Assembly (NCBI RefSeq): GCF_900104795.1
Contig: NZ_FNTG01000001.1
Span: 1,178,001 to 1,242,000, forward strand
Reading direction: 5' to 3'
DNA length: 64,000 nucleotides
Source: Burkholderia sp. WP9
GTDB taxonomy: Bacteria > Pseudomonadota > Gammaproteobacteria > Burkholderiales > Burkholderiaceae
Positions 9,884 to 18,310 of the stretch are shown piece after piece; position 1 is the stretch's first letter; the number at the start of each line of letters is the position of its first letter. Position numbers and translations under genes: made by a program. The notes under the pieces are model-generated. The model was given only the letters and a program-made list of their open reading frames with translations. It was not told where the DNA came from and ran no database searches.

Positions 9884-10720
9884 TCAACGCAAGTCCCCAA
9901 CGGCGATGTGATCCATGTCGCTGAACACCTGGTTTTCTCCGACCATGCCCCAGATGAACGTGTACGCCTGCGTGCCGACGCCGGAGTGAATCGACCAGCT
10001 CGGCGAAATCACCGCCTGCTCGTTGTGCACGAGAATGTGCCGCGTCTCGTTCGGCTCGCCCATCATGTGAAAGACGGCGGCGTCGGCGGCGACGTTGAAA
10101 TAGAAATACACCTCCATGCGGCGTTCATGCGTATGGCACGGCATGGTGTTCCACAGGCTGCCCGGTTCGAGCTTCGTCATGCCCATGGACAGCTGGCAGG
10201 TGGGCAGCACTTCGGGAACGATGAACTTGTAGATGGTGCGGCGGTTGCTCGTGGCGGGGTCGCCGAGCGTTTGCGGCGAGGCTTGCGCCAGCGTTATCGT
10301 GCGGGTCGGATACGACGTGTGCGCGGGGGCGCAGTTCAGGTAGAACTTCGCGGGGCGCGTGGCGTTGTCGCTGCCGAAGGCGATGGCCTGCGCGCCTTTG
10401 CCGATGTAGATCGCCTCTTCATTGCGCACCGTATGGCGCGTGCCGTCCACATCGACCCAGCCGTCGCCGCCGATGTTGATCGCGCCGAGTTCGCGCCGCT
10501 CCAGCAGATAACTCACGCCGATTGCCTTGCCGAGCGAGCCGGGCACTTCGACCGCTCGCGCCACCGGCGACACGCCGCCGACGATGATCCGGTCGATATG
10601 GCTATAGGTGAGTTTCAACGCATCGCGCTCGAACACCTGATCGACCAGAAACGCCTGGCGCAGCCCTGCGGTGTCGAGCGTCTTCGCGTATTCGCTGTTG
10701 ATGGCCTGTCTCACTTCCAT
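9884..10720 (-). CDS. kduI: 5-keto-4-deoxyuronate isomerase (DKI isomerase)
   Basis: 278-residue cupin-type isomerase turning 4-deoxy-L-threo-5-hexosulose uronate into 2,5-diketo-3-deoxygluconate, one step before KduD. The family N-terminus [20 protein letters not shown] is present, as is the Zn-binding cluster [16 protein letters not shown] (two His and a Glu) and the later His in [15 protein letters not shown]. The start follows GCGGAGAAAGCACC. It is first in a leftward kduI-kduD pair and divergent from kdgT, so one intergenic region controls breakdown and uptake. Confidence 0.93.
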   Translation of the reverse strand: MEVRQAINSEYAKTLDTAGLRQAFLVDQVFERDALKLTYSHIDRIIVGGVSPVARAVEVPGSLGKAIGVSYLLERRELGAINIGGDGWVDVDGTRHTVRNEEAIYIGKGAQAIAFGSDNATRPAKFYLNCAPAHTSYPTRTITLAQASPQTLGDPATSNRRTIYKFIVPEVLPTCQLSMGMTKLEPGSLWNTMPCHTHERRMEVYFYFNVAADAAVFHMMGEPNETRHILVHNEQAVISPSWSIHSGVGTQAYTFIWGMVGENQVFSDMDHIAVGDLR

Positions 10721-11023
10721 GGTGCTTTCTCCGCTCGGTTGGCGCGCCTTGCCGTCTCTCCAGGCAGGCGCCGTTCTGGGCTCGACTGTAGCGCAGAAAT
10801 GCAGTCCCGGAACAGTGGTCCGAAAATAGTGCAATGCGTCACCATGACTGGCAAGGGTTTCAGAAGACGCACGGGTAAACGATAAACGCAAATTTCGATA
10901 GAAACGGAACGGCGTTCCTGAGGCGGTGCTATATTGCGCCGAAAGGGAGCAGCCCGGCTAAGAACGGGACATTACCCCGGGTGATCCACCCGATAACTGG
11001 ACGCAAAAGTCCACGGAGGAGGC
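10721..11023. promoter_or_regulatory. Divergent kduI/kdgT promoter region with two candidate operators
   Basis: About 300 bp between divergent kduI and kdgT with no gene. Two adjacent inverted repeats lie about 105-130 bp before kdgT: TTTC-GATA-GAAA (10893-10904) and GGAAC-GGC-GTTCC (10906-10918). Two dyads side by side between genes of one pathway, next to an IclR-family gene, make good candidate operators for it. The binding protein is inferred, not shown. Confidence 0.45.
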
Positions 11024-12040
11024 ATGAAGCTCAAGAAGGCCATCGACCGCATTCCTGGCGGCCTGATGCTGGTGCCATTGCTGCTCGGCGCCTGCGTCCA
11101 CACGTTTGCGCCGGGCGCGGGCAAGTACTTCGGGTCGTTCACCAATGGGTTGATTACCGGCACCGTGCCGATTCTGGCGGTGTGGTTCTTCTGCATGGGC
11201 GCGACCATCGATCTGCGGGCGACCGGCACCGTGCTGCGTAAATCCGGCACGCTGCTGGTGACGAAAATGATCGTGGCATGGATCGCGACGATCGTCGCCT
11301 CGCACTTCATTCCGATCGACGGCGTCAAGGCGGGGCTCTTCGCCGGACTTTCGGTGCTGGCGATCACGACCTCGATGGACATGACCAACGGCGGTCTCTA
11401 CGCGGCCGTGATGCAGCAATACGGAACCCGGGAAGAGGCGGGCGCGTTCGTGCTGATGTCGGTGGAATCCGGGCCGCTCGTCAGCATGATCATTCTCGGC
11501 GCGACCGGCGTGGCGTTCTTCGAACCGCGCCTGTTCGTCGGCGCGGTGCTGCCGTTTCTGATCGGCTTTGTGCTGGGTAATCTGGATGGCGAATTGCGCG
11601 AATTCTTCGGCCGTTGCGTGCATCCGCTGATCCCGTTTTTCGGCTTTGCGCTCGGTAACGGCATCGACCTCGGCGTGATTGCGAAAAGCGGCGTGCCGGG
11701 AATCGTGCTGGGTCTGGGCGTGATCGTGGTGACCGGTATTCCGCTGATTCTCGCGGACCGCTGGATCGCCGGCGGCAATGGAGCGGCGGGGCTGGCGGCT
11801 TCGTCGACGGCGGGGGCCGCGGTGGCCAATCCGGCGATCATCGGCGAGATGATTCCGAGCTTCAAGCCGCTGGTGCCCGCCGCAACCGCGATGGTGGCGA
11901 CGGCCTGTCTCGTGACGGCGATTCTGGTGCCGATCCTCACGGCGCTGTGGGTGCGCCGGCATCATGCGCGCGACGCGTTGCGCGAGGAGTTCGCGGCGGC
12001 AAGCTCACCGCCGCTCAATGAGCGGGACGTGCATGTGTAG
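11024..12040 (+). CDS. kdgT: 2-keto-3-deoxygluconate permease
   Basis: 338-residue inner-membrane transporter of the KdgT family (proton symport of 2-keto-3-deoxygluconate). About ten hydrophobic segments are visible; recognisable family stretches are the N-terminal [40 protein letters not shown] and the glycine/alanine-rich [19 protein letters not shown]. The start follows ACGGAGGAGGC. It is divergent from kduI-kduD, so uptake and catabolism of deoxyuronates are set together. No kdgK or kdgA is in the window. Confidence 0.93.
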   Translation: MKLKKAIDRIPGGLMLVPLLLGACVHTFAPGAGKYFGSFTNGLITGTVPILAVWFFCMGATIDLRATGTVLRKSGTLLVTKMIVAWIATIVASHFIPIDGVKAGLFAGLSVLAITTSMDMTNGGLYAAVMQQYGTREEAGAFVLMSVESGPLVSMIILGATGVAFFEPRLFVGAVLPFLIGFVLGNLDGELREFFGRCVHPLIPFFGFALGNGIDLGVIAKSGVPGIVLGLGVIVVTGIPLILADRWIAGGNGAAGLAASSTAGAAVANPAIIGEMIPSFKPLVPAATAMVATACLVTAILVPILTALWVRRHHARDALREEFAAASSPPLNERDVHV

Positions 12041-12173
12041 GGCGGGGTGAAGCCAGCTCGCTTGCGTTCCTGATAGACGTAAGCGGGGTCAGGCGTCAGC
12101 GGGTCGCGCGATTGCTCTGTGGTTGCTTGCGCTTGCGGGTAGTGGCTGCCGGTTCGCCCGTGCTCATGACAAT

Positions 12174-12204
12174 AAAAAAAGTCCGCGAGCGACGGCTCAC
12201 GGAC
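12174..12204 (-). terminator. Intrinsic terminator of the aldehyde dehydrogenase gene
   Basis: On the leftward strand a 10-bp stem with one mismatch (GTCCGTGAGC / GCTCGCGGAC, 12181-12204, loop CGTC) is followed by a run of seven T (12174-12180). It lies ~60 bp beyond the dehydrogenase stop. A second 7-bp stem AGGCGGC / GCCGCCT (12234-12253) lies just after the stop but lacks a T-run. Confidence 0.85.
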
Positions 12205-12262
12205 CCGGTGCAGTGTAATGAAGCGTTGGCGGAAGGCGGCGAAAATGCCGCCTGCGCGAACC

Positions 12263-13708
12263 TTAGACCGCCATCACAGATACGGCCTTGGTGACCAGGT
12301 AGCCTTCCATCGCTTCCGGGCCGCCTTCTGAACCGTAGCCCGAATCCTTCACGCCGCCGAACGGCATTTCCGGCGACGGCGTAGCCGGCTGGTTGATCCA
12401 CAGCATGCCGACTTCCAGTTGCTGCGACAGCAGATGCACATTGGCGAACGACTTGGTGAACGCGTAGCCGGCGAGACCGTACGGCAGACGGTTGGCTTCG
12501 GCGATCGCTTCTTCCAGTGTGTCGAAGCCGCGGATCGCGGCGATCGGGCCGAACGGCTCGTTGTTGAACACGTCGGCTTCGAGCGACACGTTGGTCAGCA
12601 CGGTCGGTGCGAAGAAGTTGCCTTCCGAGCCTACGCGCTCGCCGCCCGTTTCCACCTTGGCGCCGGTTTTGCGGGCGTCGTCGAGCACCTTGCTCATTGC
12701 CGTCAGACGGCGCGCGTTGGCGAGCGGCCCGAGAGTCGTGCCCTCGGCAAGCCCGTCGCCCAGCTTGAGGCCTTCAGCGTGCTTGACGAGCGCCGCGGCG
12801 AATTCCTCGCGGATGCTGTTGTGCACGAGAAAGCGCGTGGGCGAGATGCATACCTGACCGGCATTGCGAAACTTCGCACCACCTGCGGCCTTCACGGCGA
12901 GCGCCACGTCGGCGTCTTCGGCCACGATGACCGGCGCGTGACCGCCCAATTCCATCGTCGCGCGCTTCATGTGTGCGCCGGCCAACGCCGCCAGTTGCTT
13001 GCCGACCGGCGTCGAGCCGGTGAACGTGACCTTGCGGATCACCGGATGCGGAATCAGGTAGCTGGAGATTTCAGCCGGGTCGCCGAACACGAGGCCGACC
13101 GTACCCGCCGGCACGCCGGCTTCGACGAAGGCCTGCAGCAGCGCTGCCGGCGACGCCGGGGTTTCTTCCGGCGCCTTGACGAGGAACGAGCAGCCGCACG
13201 CGAGCGCGGCGCTCAGCTTGCGCACCACCTGGTTGACCGGGAAATTCCACGGCGTGAACGCCGCCACCGGGCCGATCGGCTCCTTGAGCACGAGTTGCTG
13301 CGCCGCGAGGTTGCGCGACGGCACGATGCGGCCGTAGACACGGCGGCCTTCGTCGGCGAACCATTCGATGATGTCCGCCGCCGCCAGCACTTCGACGCGC
13401 GCTTCGGCGAACGGCTTGCCCTGTTCCTGCGTCATCAGGCGGCCGATATCCGACGCACGCTCGCGCACCAGGGCGGCGGCGCGGCGCATGGTGTTGGCGC
13501 GCTCGTTGGCCGGCACTTTGCGCCAGGCTTCGAAGCCGCGCTGCGCGGCGGCCAGCGCCCGGTCCAGATCGGCAATGCCGGCGTGCGCCACTTTGCCGAT
13601 GGCCTGGCCGGTGGCCGGGTTGATGACGTCGAGGGTCTTGCCGCTGGCGGCGTCGCACCACTCGCCGTTGATCAGAAGTCGGGTATCGGTATAGCTCGAA
13701 TTGGCCAT
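12263..13708 (-). CDS. NAD(P)-dependent aldehyde dehydrogenase (semialdehyde type)
   Basis: 481 residues of the succinate-/2-oxoglutarate-semialdehyde dehydrogenase group. Catalytic Cys lies in [12 protein letters not shown], the general-base Glu in [11 protein letters not shown], the cofactor region in [11 protein letters not shown], and the Asn in [11 protein letters not shown]. The start is the ATG after CAGGAACCCCAGC. Next to kdu/kdgT genes, a 2-oxoglutarate semialdehyde role (last step of the oxidative route from 2-keto-3-deoxygluconate) is attractive, but no dehydratase for that route is present here, so succinate semialdehyde is an equal alternative. Confidence 0.85.
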   Translation of the reverse strand: MANSSYTDTRLLINGEWCDAASGKTLDVINPATGQAIGKVAHAGIADLDRALAAAQRGFEAWRKVPANERANTMRRAAALVRERASDIGRLMTQEQGKPFAEARVEVLAAADIIEWFADEGRRVYGRIVPSRNLAAQQLVLKEPIGPVAAFTPWNFPVNQVVRKLSAALACGCSFLVKAPEETPASPAALLQAFVEAGVPAGTVGLVFGDPAEISSYLIPHPVIRKVTFTGSTPVGKQLAALAGAHMKRATMELGGHAPVIVAEDADVALAVKAAGGAKFRNAGQVCISPTRFLVHNSIREEFAAALVKHAEGLKLGDGLAEGTTLGPLANARRLTAMSKVLDDARKTGAKVETGGERVGSEGNFFAPTVLTNVSLEADVFNNEPFGPIAAIRGFDTLEEAIAEANRLPYGLAGYAFTKSFANVHLLSQQLEVGMLWINQPATPSPEMPFGGVKDSGYGSEGGPEAMEGYLVTKAVSVMAV

Positions 13709-14156
13709 GCTGGGGTTCCTGTATATGGGAAAACGACAGGCCGCGCGCGCGTGAAACATGGGGCTGAATCTGCGCGGGCCCTGGATGGACTGCCGATACC
13801 AATCATCTTATCTGATTGTGCAAAATCGCACCGACGGCCGGCCCGGCCGCGCCGCGCGGCACGCGTCTTGCGGCGCGGCTGGCGCGACAGCGGGAAACTG
13901 CCCAAAGCGGTGCCGCGCAAAGAAGCGTAGAGTCGAACAGCAGTGGCGGGAACCGGCGCGGACCCGCGGCCGTGGATGGTGCTGGAGGCCGGCTCGGGCA
14001 GGCAAAAGCAGAGAAAAGCAGGGAAAAAGCCGGCTCGATCAGGCGAAAGCAGTACGCAAGGCGGTACGCGAAGCAGCGCGTTAGGCAACGTTCGCAGCGG
14101 CGAGCGAAACCCGGCGAATGCAGCCCAATCAACCCAGATGCACACGAGGAATCGAC
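13709..14156. other. Divergent intergenic region with cold-shock gene leader
   Basis: About 450 bp between the leftward dehydrogenase and the rightward csp gene. The frames here give Arg/Ala-biased translations and no gene is supported. A purine-rich stretch (about 13990-14070, repeated AAAGCAG-type units) lies in the middle. Cold-shock genes usually carry long structured leaders, and the right part is a candidate for one. Confidence 0.35.
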
Positions 14157-14360
14157 ATGCCAACCGGTACAGTGAAATGGTTCAATGACGCGAAAGGCTT
14201 TGGCTTCATCACCCCCGACGACGGCGGTGAAGATCTGTTCGCTCACTTCTCGGAAATTCGTTCCGAGGGTTTCAAGTCCTTGCAGGAAAACCAGAAGGTC
14301 AGCTTTGAAATCAAGCAGGGACCGAAGGGCAAGCAGGCGGCGGATATCAAGCCGGTCTGA
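14157..14360 (+). CDS. Cold-shock domain protein (CspA family)
   Basis: 67-residue single cold-shock domain, a five-stranded OB-fold RNA/ssDNA chaperone that melts mRNA structure. Both nucleic-acid motifs are present: KGFGFITP (RNP1, about residues 15-22) and DLFAHFSEI (RNP2-type, about 29-37). The start follows CGAGGAATCGAC and matches the family length exactly. A terminator-like hairpin follows, then the hpnJ promoter. Confidence 0.95.
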   Translation: MPTGTVKWFNDAKGFGFITPDDGGEDLFAHFSEIRSEGFKSLQENQKVSFEIKQGPKGKQAADIKPV

Positions 14361-14367
14361 ACTGAAA

Positions 14368-14413
14368 GGCCGGTTCGCGCGTGACAGGCGCGCGGCCGGC
14401 CGGTACTTTCCTT
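14368..14413 (+). terminator. Probable terminator after csp
   Basis: GGCCGG-TT-CGCGCG (14368-14381) pairs with CGCGCG-G-CCGGCC (14389-14401) around a 7-nt loop, a very GC-rich interrupted stem, followed by GGTACTTTCCTT. The T-run is imperfect. It would separate csp from the hpnJ promoter whose activator-like box begins at 14411. Confidence 0.55.
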
Positions 14414-14444
14414 AAGGTTTCCTTCAGCTTTGCTCCGTAGTATT
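14411..14444 (+). promoter_or_regulatory. PmrA-box-like promoter of the hpnJ operon
   Basis: Direct half-sites CTTAAG (14411-14416) and CTTCAG (14422-14427) separated by 5 nt, then exactly 10 nt and a -10-like TAGTATT (14438-14444), 92 bp before hpnJ. The half-site pattern matches the PmrA box of enteric bacteria, (C/T)TTAA(G/T)-N5-(C/T)TTAA(G/T). An almost identical 17-mer with the same spacing to a -10 lies at 20489, in front of the second hopanoid operon and the two-component genes. The response regulator at 19711-20370 is the natural candidate to bind it. Confidence 0.75.
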
Positions 14445-14535
14445 TGCGCGATTACCCGCCGCCCGGTGGGCAAAAGTTCCGATTTTTTGTCGTTACTGAA
14501 CAGAAAGCGCCAATACAAGGCTTGCTGGAGCATCC

Positions 14536-15957
14536 ATGAAAACCCTGTTCTTGCAGGCGCCGTCGTACGACGGCTTCGATGGTGGCGCGGGTTCGCGCTA
14601 TCAGGCCAAACGCGAAGTCCGCTCGTTCTGGTATCCGACGTGGCTTGCGCAGCCCGCGGCACTCGTGCCCGATAGCCGCGTGCTCGATGCACCGGCAGAT
14701 GGTCTGTCGGTGGATCAAACGCTCGACATTGCGCAGCAATACGATCTGGTGGTGATCCACACCAGCACGCCGTCCTTTCCGACCGACGCCCTGTTCGCCG
14801 AAGACCTGAAGAAGCGCAAGCCGTCGGTTTTGATCGGCATGGTGGGCGCGAAGGTCGCCGTCGATCCTCACAATTCGCTGGTTGCCACCGAGGCGATCGA
14901 TTTCCTCTGCCGCGAAGAATTCGACTTCACCTGTCAGGAAGTGGCCGAAGGCAAACCGTTCTCGCAGATCAAGGGCCTCAGCTATCGCGCCGCCGACGGT
15001 TCGATCGAGCACAACGAAGCGCGCGCAATCCTCGAAAACATGGACGAGCTGCCGTTCGTGGCGCCCATCTACAAGCGCGATCTGAAGATCGACAACTACT
15101 TCATCGGCTATCTGAAGCATCCGTACGTGTCGATCTACACGGGCCGCGGCTGCCGCTCGAAGTGCACGTTCTGCTTGTGGCCACAAACCGTGGGCGGCCA
15201 CCGCTACCGCACGCGCTCGGTCGAGAATGTGCTGGCCGAAGTGAAGTGGATTCGCGACAACATGCCCGAAGTGAAGGAGATCATGTTCGACGACGACACG
15301 TTCACCGATTTCAAGCCGCGCGTCGAGGAAATCGCCCGCGGTCTTGGGAAACTGGGCGTGACGTGGTCGTGCAACGCGAAGGCGAACGTGCCTTACTCGA
15401 CGCTGAAGATCATGAAGGAAAACGGCCTGCGCCTGCTGCTGGTCGGCTACGAATCCGGCGACGACCAGATTCTGCTGAACATCAAGAAGGGGCTGCGCAC
15501 GGATATCGCGCGCCGTTTCAGCGACGATTGCCGCAAGCTCGGCATCAAGATTCACGGCACTTTCATTCTCGGTCTGCCCGGCGAGACGCAGGACACGATC
15601 CAGAAGACGATCGAATACGCCAAAGAGATCAATCCGCACACGATCCAGGTGTCGCTCGCCGCGCCGTATCCCGGCACCAGGCTCTACAACGAGGCCGTTG
15701 AAAACGGCTGGCTCGAAGAGAACAAGGTGATCAACCTCGTCAGCAAGTCGGGCGTGCAACTCGCGGCGATCGGCTATCCGCATCTATCGCGCGACGAGAT
15801 CTATAACCAGCTCGAACGCTTCTATAAGCATTTCTATTTCCGGCCGTCGAAGATCTGGGAAATCCTGCGCGAGATGCTGACGAGCTGGGACATGATGAAG
15901 CGGCGCTTGCGTGAAGGCGTCGAATTCTTCCGTTTCCTGCGCGCCCGCCAGGCGTGA
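14536..15957 (+). CDS. hpnJ: Hopanoid biosynthesis radical SAM protein HpnJ
   Basis: 473 residues. B12-binding-like N-terminal part (about 1-170), then a radical SAM domain with the cluster Cys206-X3-Cys210-X2-Cys213 in GRGCRSKCTFCLWP, and the SAM-site segments MFDDDTFTDF and YESGDDQILLNIKKG. HpnJ is the enzyme that contracts the glucosamine of bacteriohopanetetrol-glucosamine to the cyclitol ether in Burkholderia. It is first in an operon with an HpnI-like transferase (overlap GTGA), a tiny ORF and hpnL, and has a PmrA-box-like promoter 92 bp upstream. Confidence 0.95.
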   Translation: MKTLFLQAPSYDGFDGGAGSRYQAKREVRSFWYPTWLAQPAALVPDSRVLDAPADGLSVDQTLDIAQQYDLVVIHTSTPSFPTDALFAEDLKKRKPSVLIGMVGAKVAVDPHNSLVATEAIDFLCREEFDFTCQEVAEGKPFSQIKGLSYRAADGSIEHNEARAILENMDELPFVAPIYKRDLKIDNYFIGYLKHPYVSIYTGRGCRSKCTFCLWPQTVGGHRYRTRSVENVLAEVKWIRDNMPEVKEIMFDDDTFTDFKPRVEEIARGLGKLGVTWSCNAKANVPYSTLKIMKENGLRLLLVGYESGDDQILLNIKKGLRTDIARRFSDDCRKLGIKIHGTFILGLPGETQDTIQKTIEYAKEINPHTIQVSLAAPYPGTRLYNEAVENGWLEENKVINLVSKSGVQLAAIGYPHLSRDEIYNQLERFYKHFYFRPSKIWEILREMLTSWDMMKRRLREGVEFFRFLRARQA

Positions 15958-17114
15958 GCGCCGCGCATCTGGCCGCCGTCACGCTCGCCTGCGCGTGCGC
16001 GGCGGGCGCGGTCCTCGGCATCGGCTACACCGCGCTCGCCGGTGTGCTGATCGGACGGTTCTTCAAACGCGCGGTGTCCGAGCCGACCGACTTCGTGCCG
16101 GTTACCATAGTGAAACCGCTGCACGGTAACGAGTGGGCGCTGCTCGACAATCTCTCGAGCTTCTGCCGGCAGAACTATCCGGGGCCCGTGCAGTTTCTGT
16201 TCGGCGTGCACGACTCCGCCGATCCCGCGCTGCAAGCCGTCGACGAATTGCGGCGCCTGCATCCCGAAGCGGACATCACCGTAGTGGCCGATGCGCGCCT
16301 CTATGGGCCGAACCGCAAGATCAGCAACATCCTCAATATGCTGCCGCAAGCGCGGCACGACGTGCTCGTCTTCGCCGACAGCGACGTGAGCGTCGGAGCG
16401 GACTATCTGCGCCACGTGATAGGCGAATTGCAGAAGCCCGGCGTCGGACTCGTCACCTGTGCGTATCGCGGACAGCCCGATCCCGGTTTCTGGCCGCGCC
16501 TGTCGGCCAAGGCGACCAACTATCAGTTCCTGCCAGGCGTCGTGACGGGCCTCGCGCTCGGGCTCGCGCGCCCGTGCTTCGGCCAGACGATCGCGATGCG
16601 GCGCGATACGCTCGACAACATCGGCGGCCTGACGCCGTTCGTGCGGCATCTGGCGGAAGATCACGCAATCGGTGAAGCGGTGCGGCTGACCGGCGAGAAG
16701 GTGGTGATTCCGCCGTTCACCATCTCGCATGCCTGCGTCGAATCGAGCGCGGCACAGTTGATCGAGCACGAGTTGCGCTGGAGCCGCACGATCCGCCGCA
16801 TCGATCCGCTCGGCCATCTCGGCTCGGCACTGGTTCATCCGTTCGCGTTCGCGTTGCTCGCGGTCATCTTCTCGGCGGGCGGCTGGTGGGCGTGGTCGCT
16901 CGCGCTGGCCGCCGTAGGCGCGCGGCTTGCCCTGAAGCTGCTGTCCGATCGCGCGTTGAAGCAGGCGCATCGTGACCTGTGGCTGCTGCCAATATGGGAT
17001 ATCGTATCGTTTGCGATTTTCGTCGCGAGCTTCTGGTCGTCGCGCGTGATCTGGCGAGGCTTCAGCTTCAAGGTGGACGGCGACGGCCTGTTGTCGGCGG
17101 CGCAGGACGAATGA
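15954..17114 (+). CDS. HpnI-like glycosyltransferase (ceramide glucosyltransferase-type)
   Basis: 386-residue membrane-anchored GT2/GT21 transferase with a GTG start overlapping the hpnJ stop. An N-terminal transmembrane helix is followed by PVTIVKPLHGNEWALLDNL, the DxD-type motif FADSDVSVGADYL, the acceptor segment VRHLAEDHAIGE and the RW motif HELRWSRTIRRI, then C-terminal helices. HpnI adds N-acetylglucosamine to bacteriohopanetetrol; a second, better-placed HpnI gene (next to hpnK) starts at 21063. The two differ considerably, so this one may use another sugar or acceptor. The specific role is unsettled. Confidence 0.85.
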   Translation: MSAAHLAAVTLACACAAGAVLGIGYTALAGVLIGRFFKRAVSEPTDFVPVTIVKPLHGNEWALLDNLSSFCRQNYPGPVQFLFGVHDSADPALQAVDELRRLHPEADITVVADARLYGPNRKISNILNMLPQARHDVLVFADSDVSVGADYLRHVIGELQKPGVGLVTCAYRGQPDPGFWPRLSAKATNYQFLPGVVTGLALGLARPCFGQTIAMRRDTLDNIGGLTPFVRHLAEDHAIGEAVRLTGEKVVIPPFTISHACVESSAAQLIEHELRWSRTIRRIDPLGHLGSALVHPFAFALLAVIFSAGGWWAWSLALAAVGARLALKLLSDRALKQAHRDLWLLPIWDIVSFAIFVASFWSSRVIWRGFSFKVDGDGLLSAAQDE

Positions 17115-17218
17115 CGGACGAAGGGCAGCCTGGATCGGCAATGATGAGTCGTATTTTCGAAGCAGCTTTCAAACGCGAAGCAACGCGCCAGAAGCGCGCG
17201 TACGAGGTGGGCGCGTGA
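17111..17218 (+). CDS. Tiny overlapping ORF between the transferase and hpnL
   Basis: 35 codons (MTDEGQPGSAMMSRIFEAAF, then KREATRQKRAYEVGA). The ATG overlaps the upstream transferase stop (ATGA), and its own stop overlaps the hpnL start (TGATG), so it fills the gap between two real genes exactly. The C-terminal half could form an amphipathic basic helix. Perfect coupling at both ends suggests it is translated, either as a small protein or simply to pass ribosomes to hpnL. No homologue is recognised. Confidence 0.5.
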   Translation: MTDEGQPGSAMMSRIFEAAFKREATRQKRAYEVGA

Positions 17219-18213
17219 TGAAACACCTCGGCCGCGTCGCCGCGCTAGTTGGCCTGCTGGTCTCGCTCTGGCTCGTCTGGCAGGATAATCCCGCCGCCGT
17301 GCTCGGCGCGCTGCGCGCGGCCGGCGTGGGACTGCTGCTGGCTGCGCTCGCCCACGTGCTGCCGATGCTCGCCAATGCGTGCGACTGGCGTTCGCTGATT
17401 CGCGGCGCGAACCGTCCGGGCGTGTTCCAGATGCTGCACCTCGTGTGGGTGCGCGAATCGGTCAACAGCATGCTGCCGGTGGCGCGCATCGGCGGCGAAG
17501 TAGTGTCGTTTCGCATGCTCAGGCGTTGGGGCGTGCGGCCGTCCACGGCGGTGGGCAGCATCATCGTCGACATGCAGCTCACTGTGATCAGCCAGCTGCT
17601 CTTCACGATGGTCGGCATCGGCTTCCTGTTCGCGCACGCGCATTCCGACACGCTGCGGCTCGCCGGACAACTGGCATGGGGCGTGGTGGTGCTCACGCCG
17701 CTCCTCGTGCTGTTCTCGCTCGTGCAGCACGCCAGTCCGTTCGAGCGCATCACGCGCACACTCAATCATATGACGAGCGGCAAGCTCGCCGCGCTGGTCG
17801 GACAGTCGGCGCAGATCGATCAGGCCATCAAGCTGATCTGGCGCAGGCGTGGCGTGGTGGTGCGTTATCTGTTTTTCTGGCAACCGTTGCAGTGTTTCCT
17901 CACGTCGCTGGAAATCTGGCTCGCGCTGTACTTTCTCGGCGTGCACGTCACGCTCGTCGAAGCGGTGGTGATCGAATCGCTGATCCAGGCGATCAGCAGC
18001 GCGGCCTTCTTCGTGCCGGGCGGGCTCGGCGTGCAGGAGGGCGGCTTCATTCTGATCGGCGGCGCGCTTGGCCTCGATCCCTCCACCTGTCTCGCGCTGG
18101 CCGGCGCACGGCGCATTCGCGACCTCGTGATGTTCGTGCCGGGGCTGGTTGCGTGGCAGTTCGCGGAGTCGTCGAATCGGGCGCCGCAGCGAGCCTTCGA
18201 GCGCGCACCTTAG
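17218..18213 (+). CDS. hpnL: Hopanoid-associated HpnL-like membrane protein
   Basis: 331 residues, seven or eight hydrophobic helices, of the lysylphosphatidylglycerol synthase/UPF0104 membrane superfamily. Family stretches are visible: RESVNSMLPVARIGGEVVSF and SAAFFVPGGLGVQEGGFILI. HpnL-type proteins accompany hopanoid operons and are thought to move or place hopanoids rather than make them. The start is the ATG overlapping the preceding stop. It is last in the operon and convergent with the sensor kinase gene. Confidence 0.85.
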   Translation: MKHLGRVAALVGLLVSLWLVWQDNPAAVLGALRAAGVGLLLAALAHVLPMLANACDWRSLIRGANRPGVFQMLHLVWVRESVNSMLPVARIGGEVVSFRMLRRWGVRPSTAVGSIIVDMQLTVISQLLFTMVGIGFLFAHAHSDTLRLAGQLAWGVVVLTPLLVLFSLVQHASPFERITRTLNHMTSGKLAALVGQSAQIDQAIKLIWRRRGVVVRYLFFWQPLQCFLTSLEIWLALYFLGVHVTLVEAVVIESLIQAISSAAFFVPGGLGVQEGGFILIGGALGLDPSTCLALAGARRIRDLVMFVPGLVAWQFAESSNRAPQRAFERAP

Positions 18214-18310
18214 CGAGACGAACGGACAGGGCGCGCGGACGGCGTGGCGCGTATAGCGAGCAACTGCGGGTGAGGGGGACGGCGCGCCGTCAGCTCGCGT
18301 CGCGATCTTC

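Noticed and set aside
14452..15783. 443-codon leftward open frame opposite hpnJ
   Set aside because: Antisense to a conserved radical SAM gene, with no ribosome site and biased composition.
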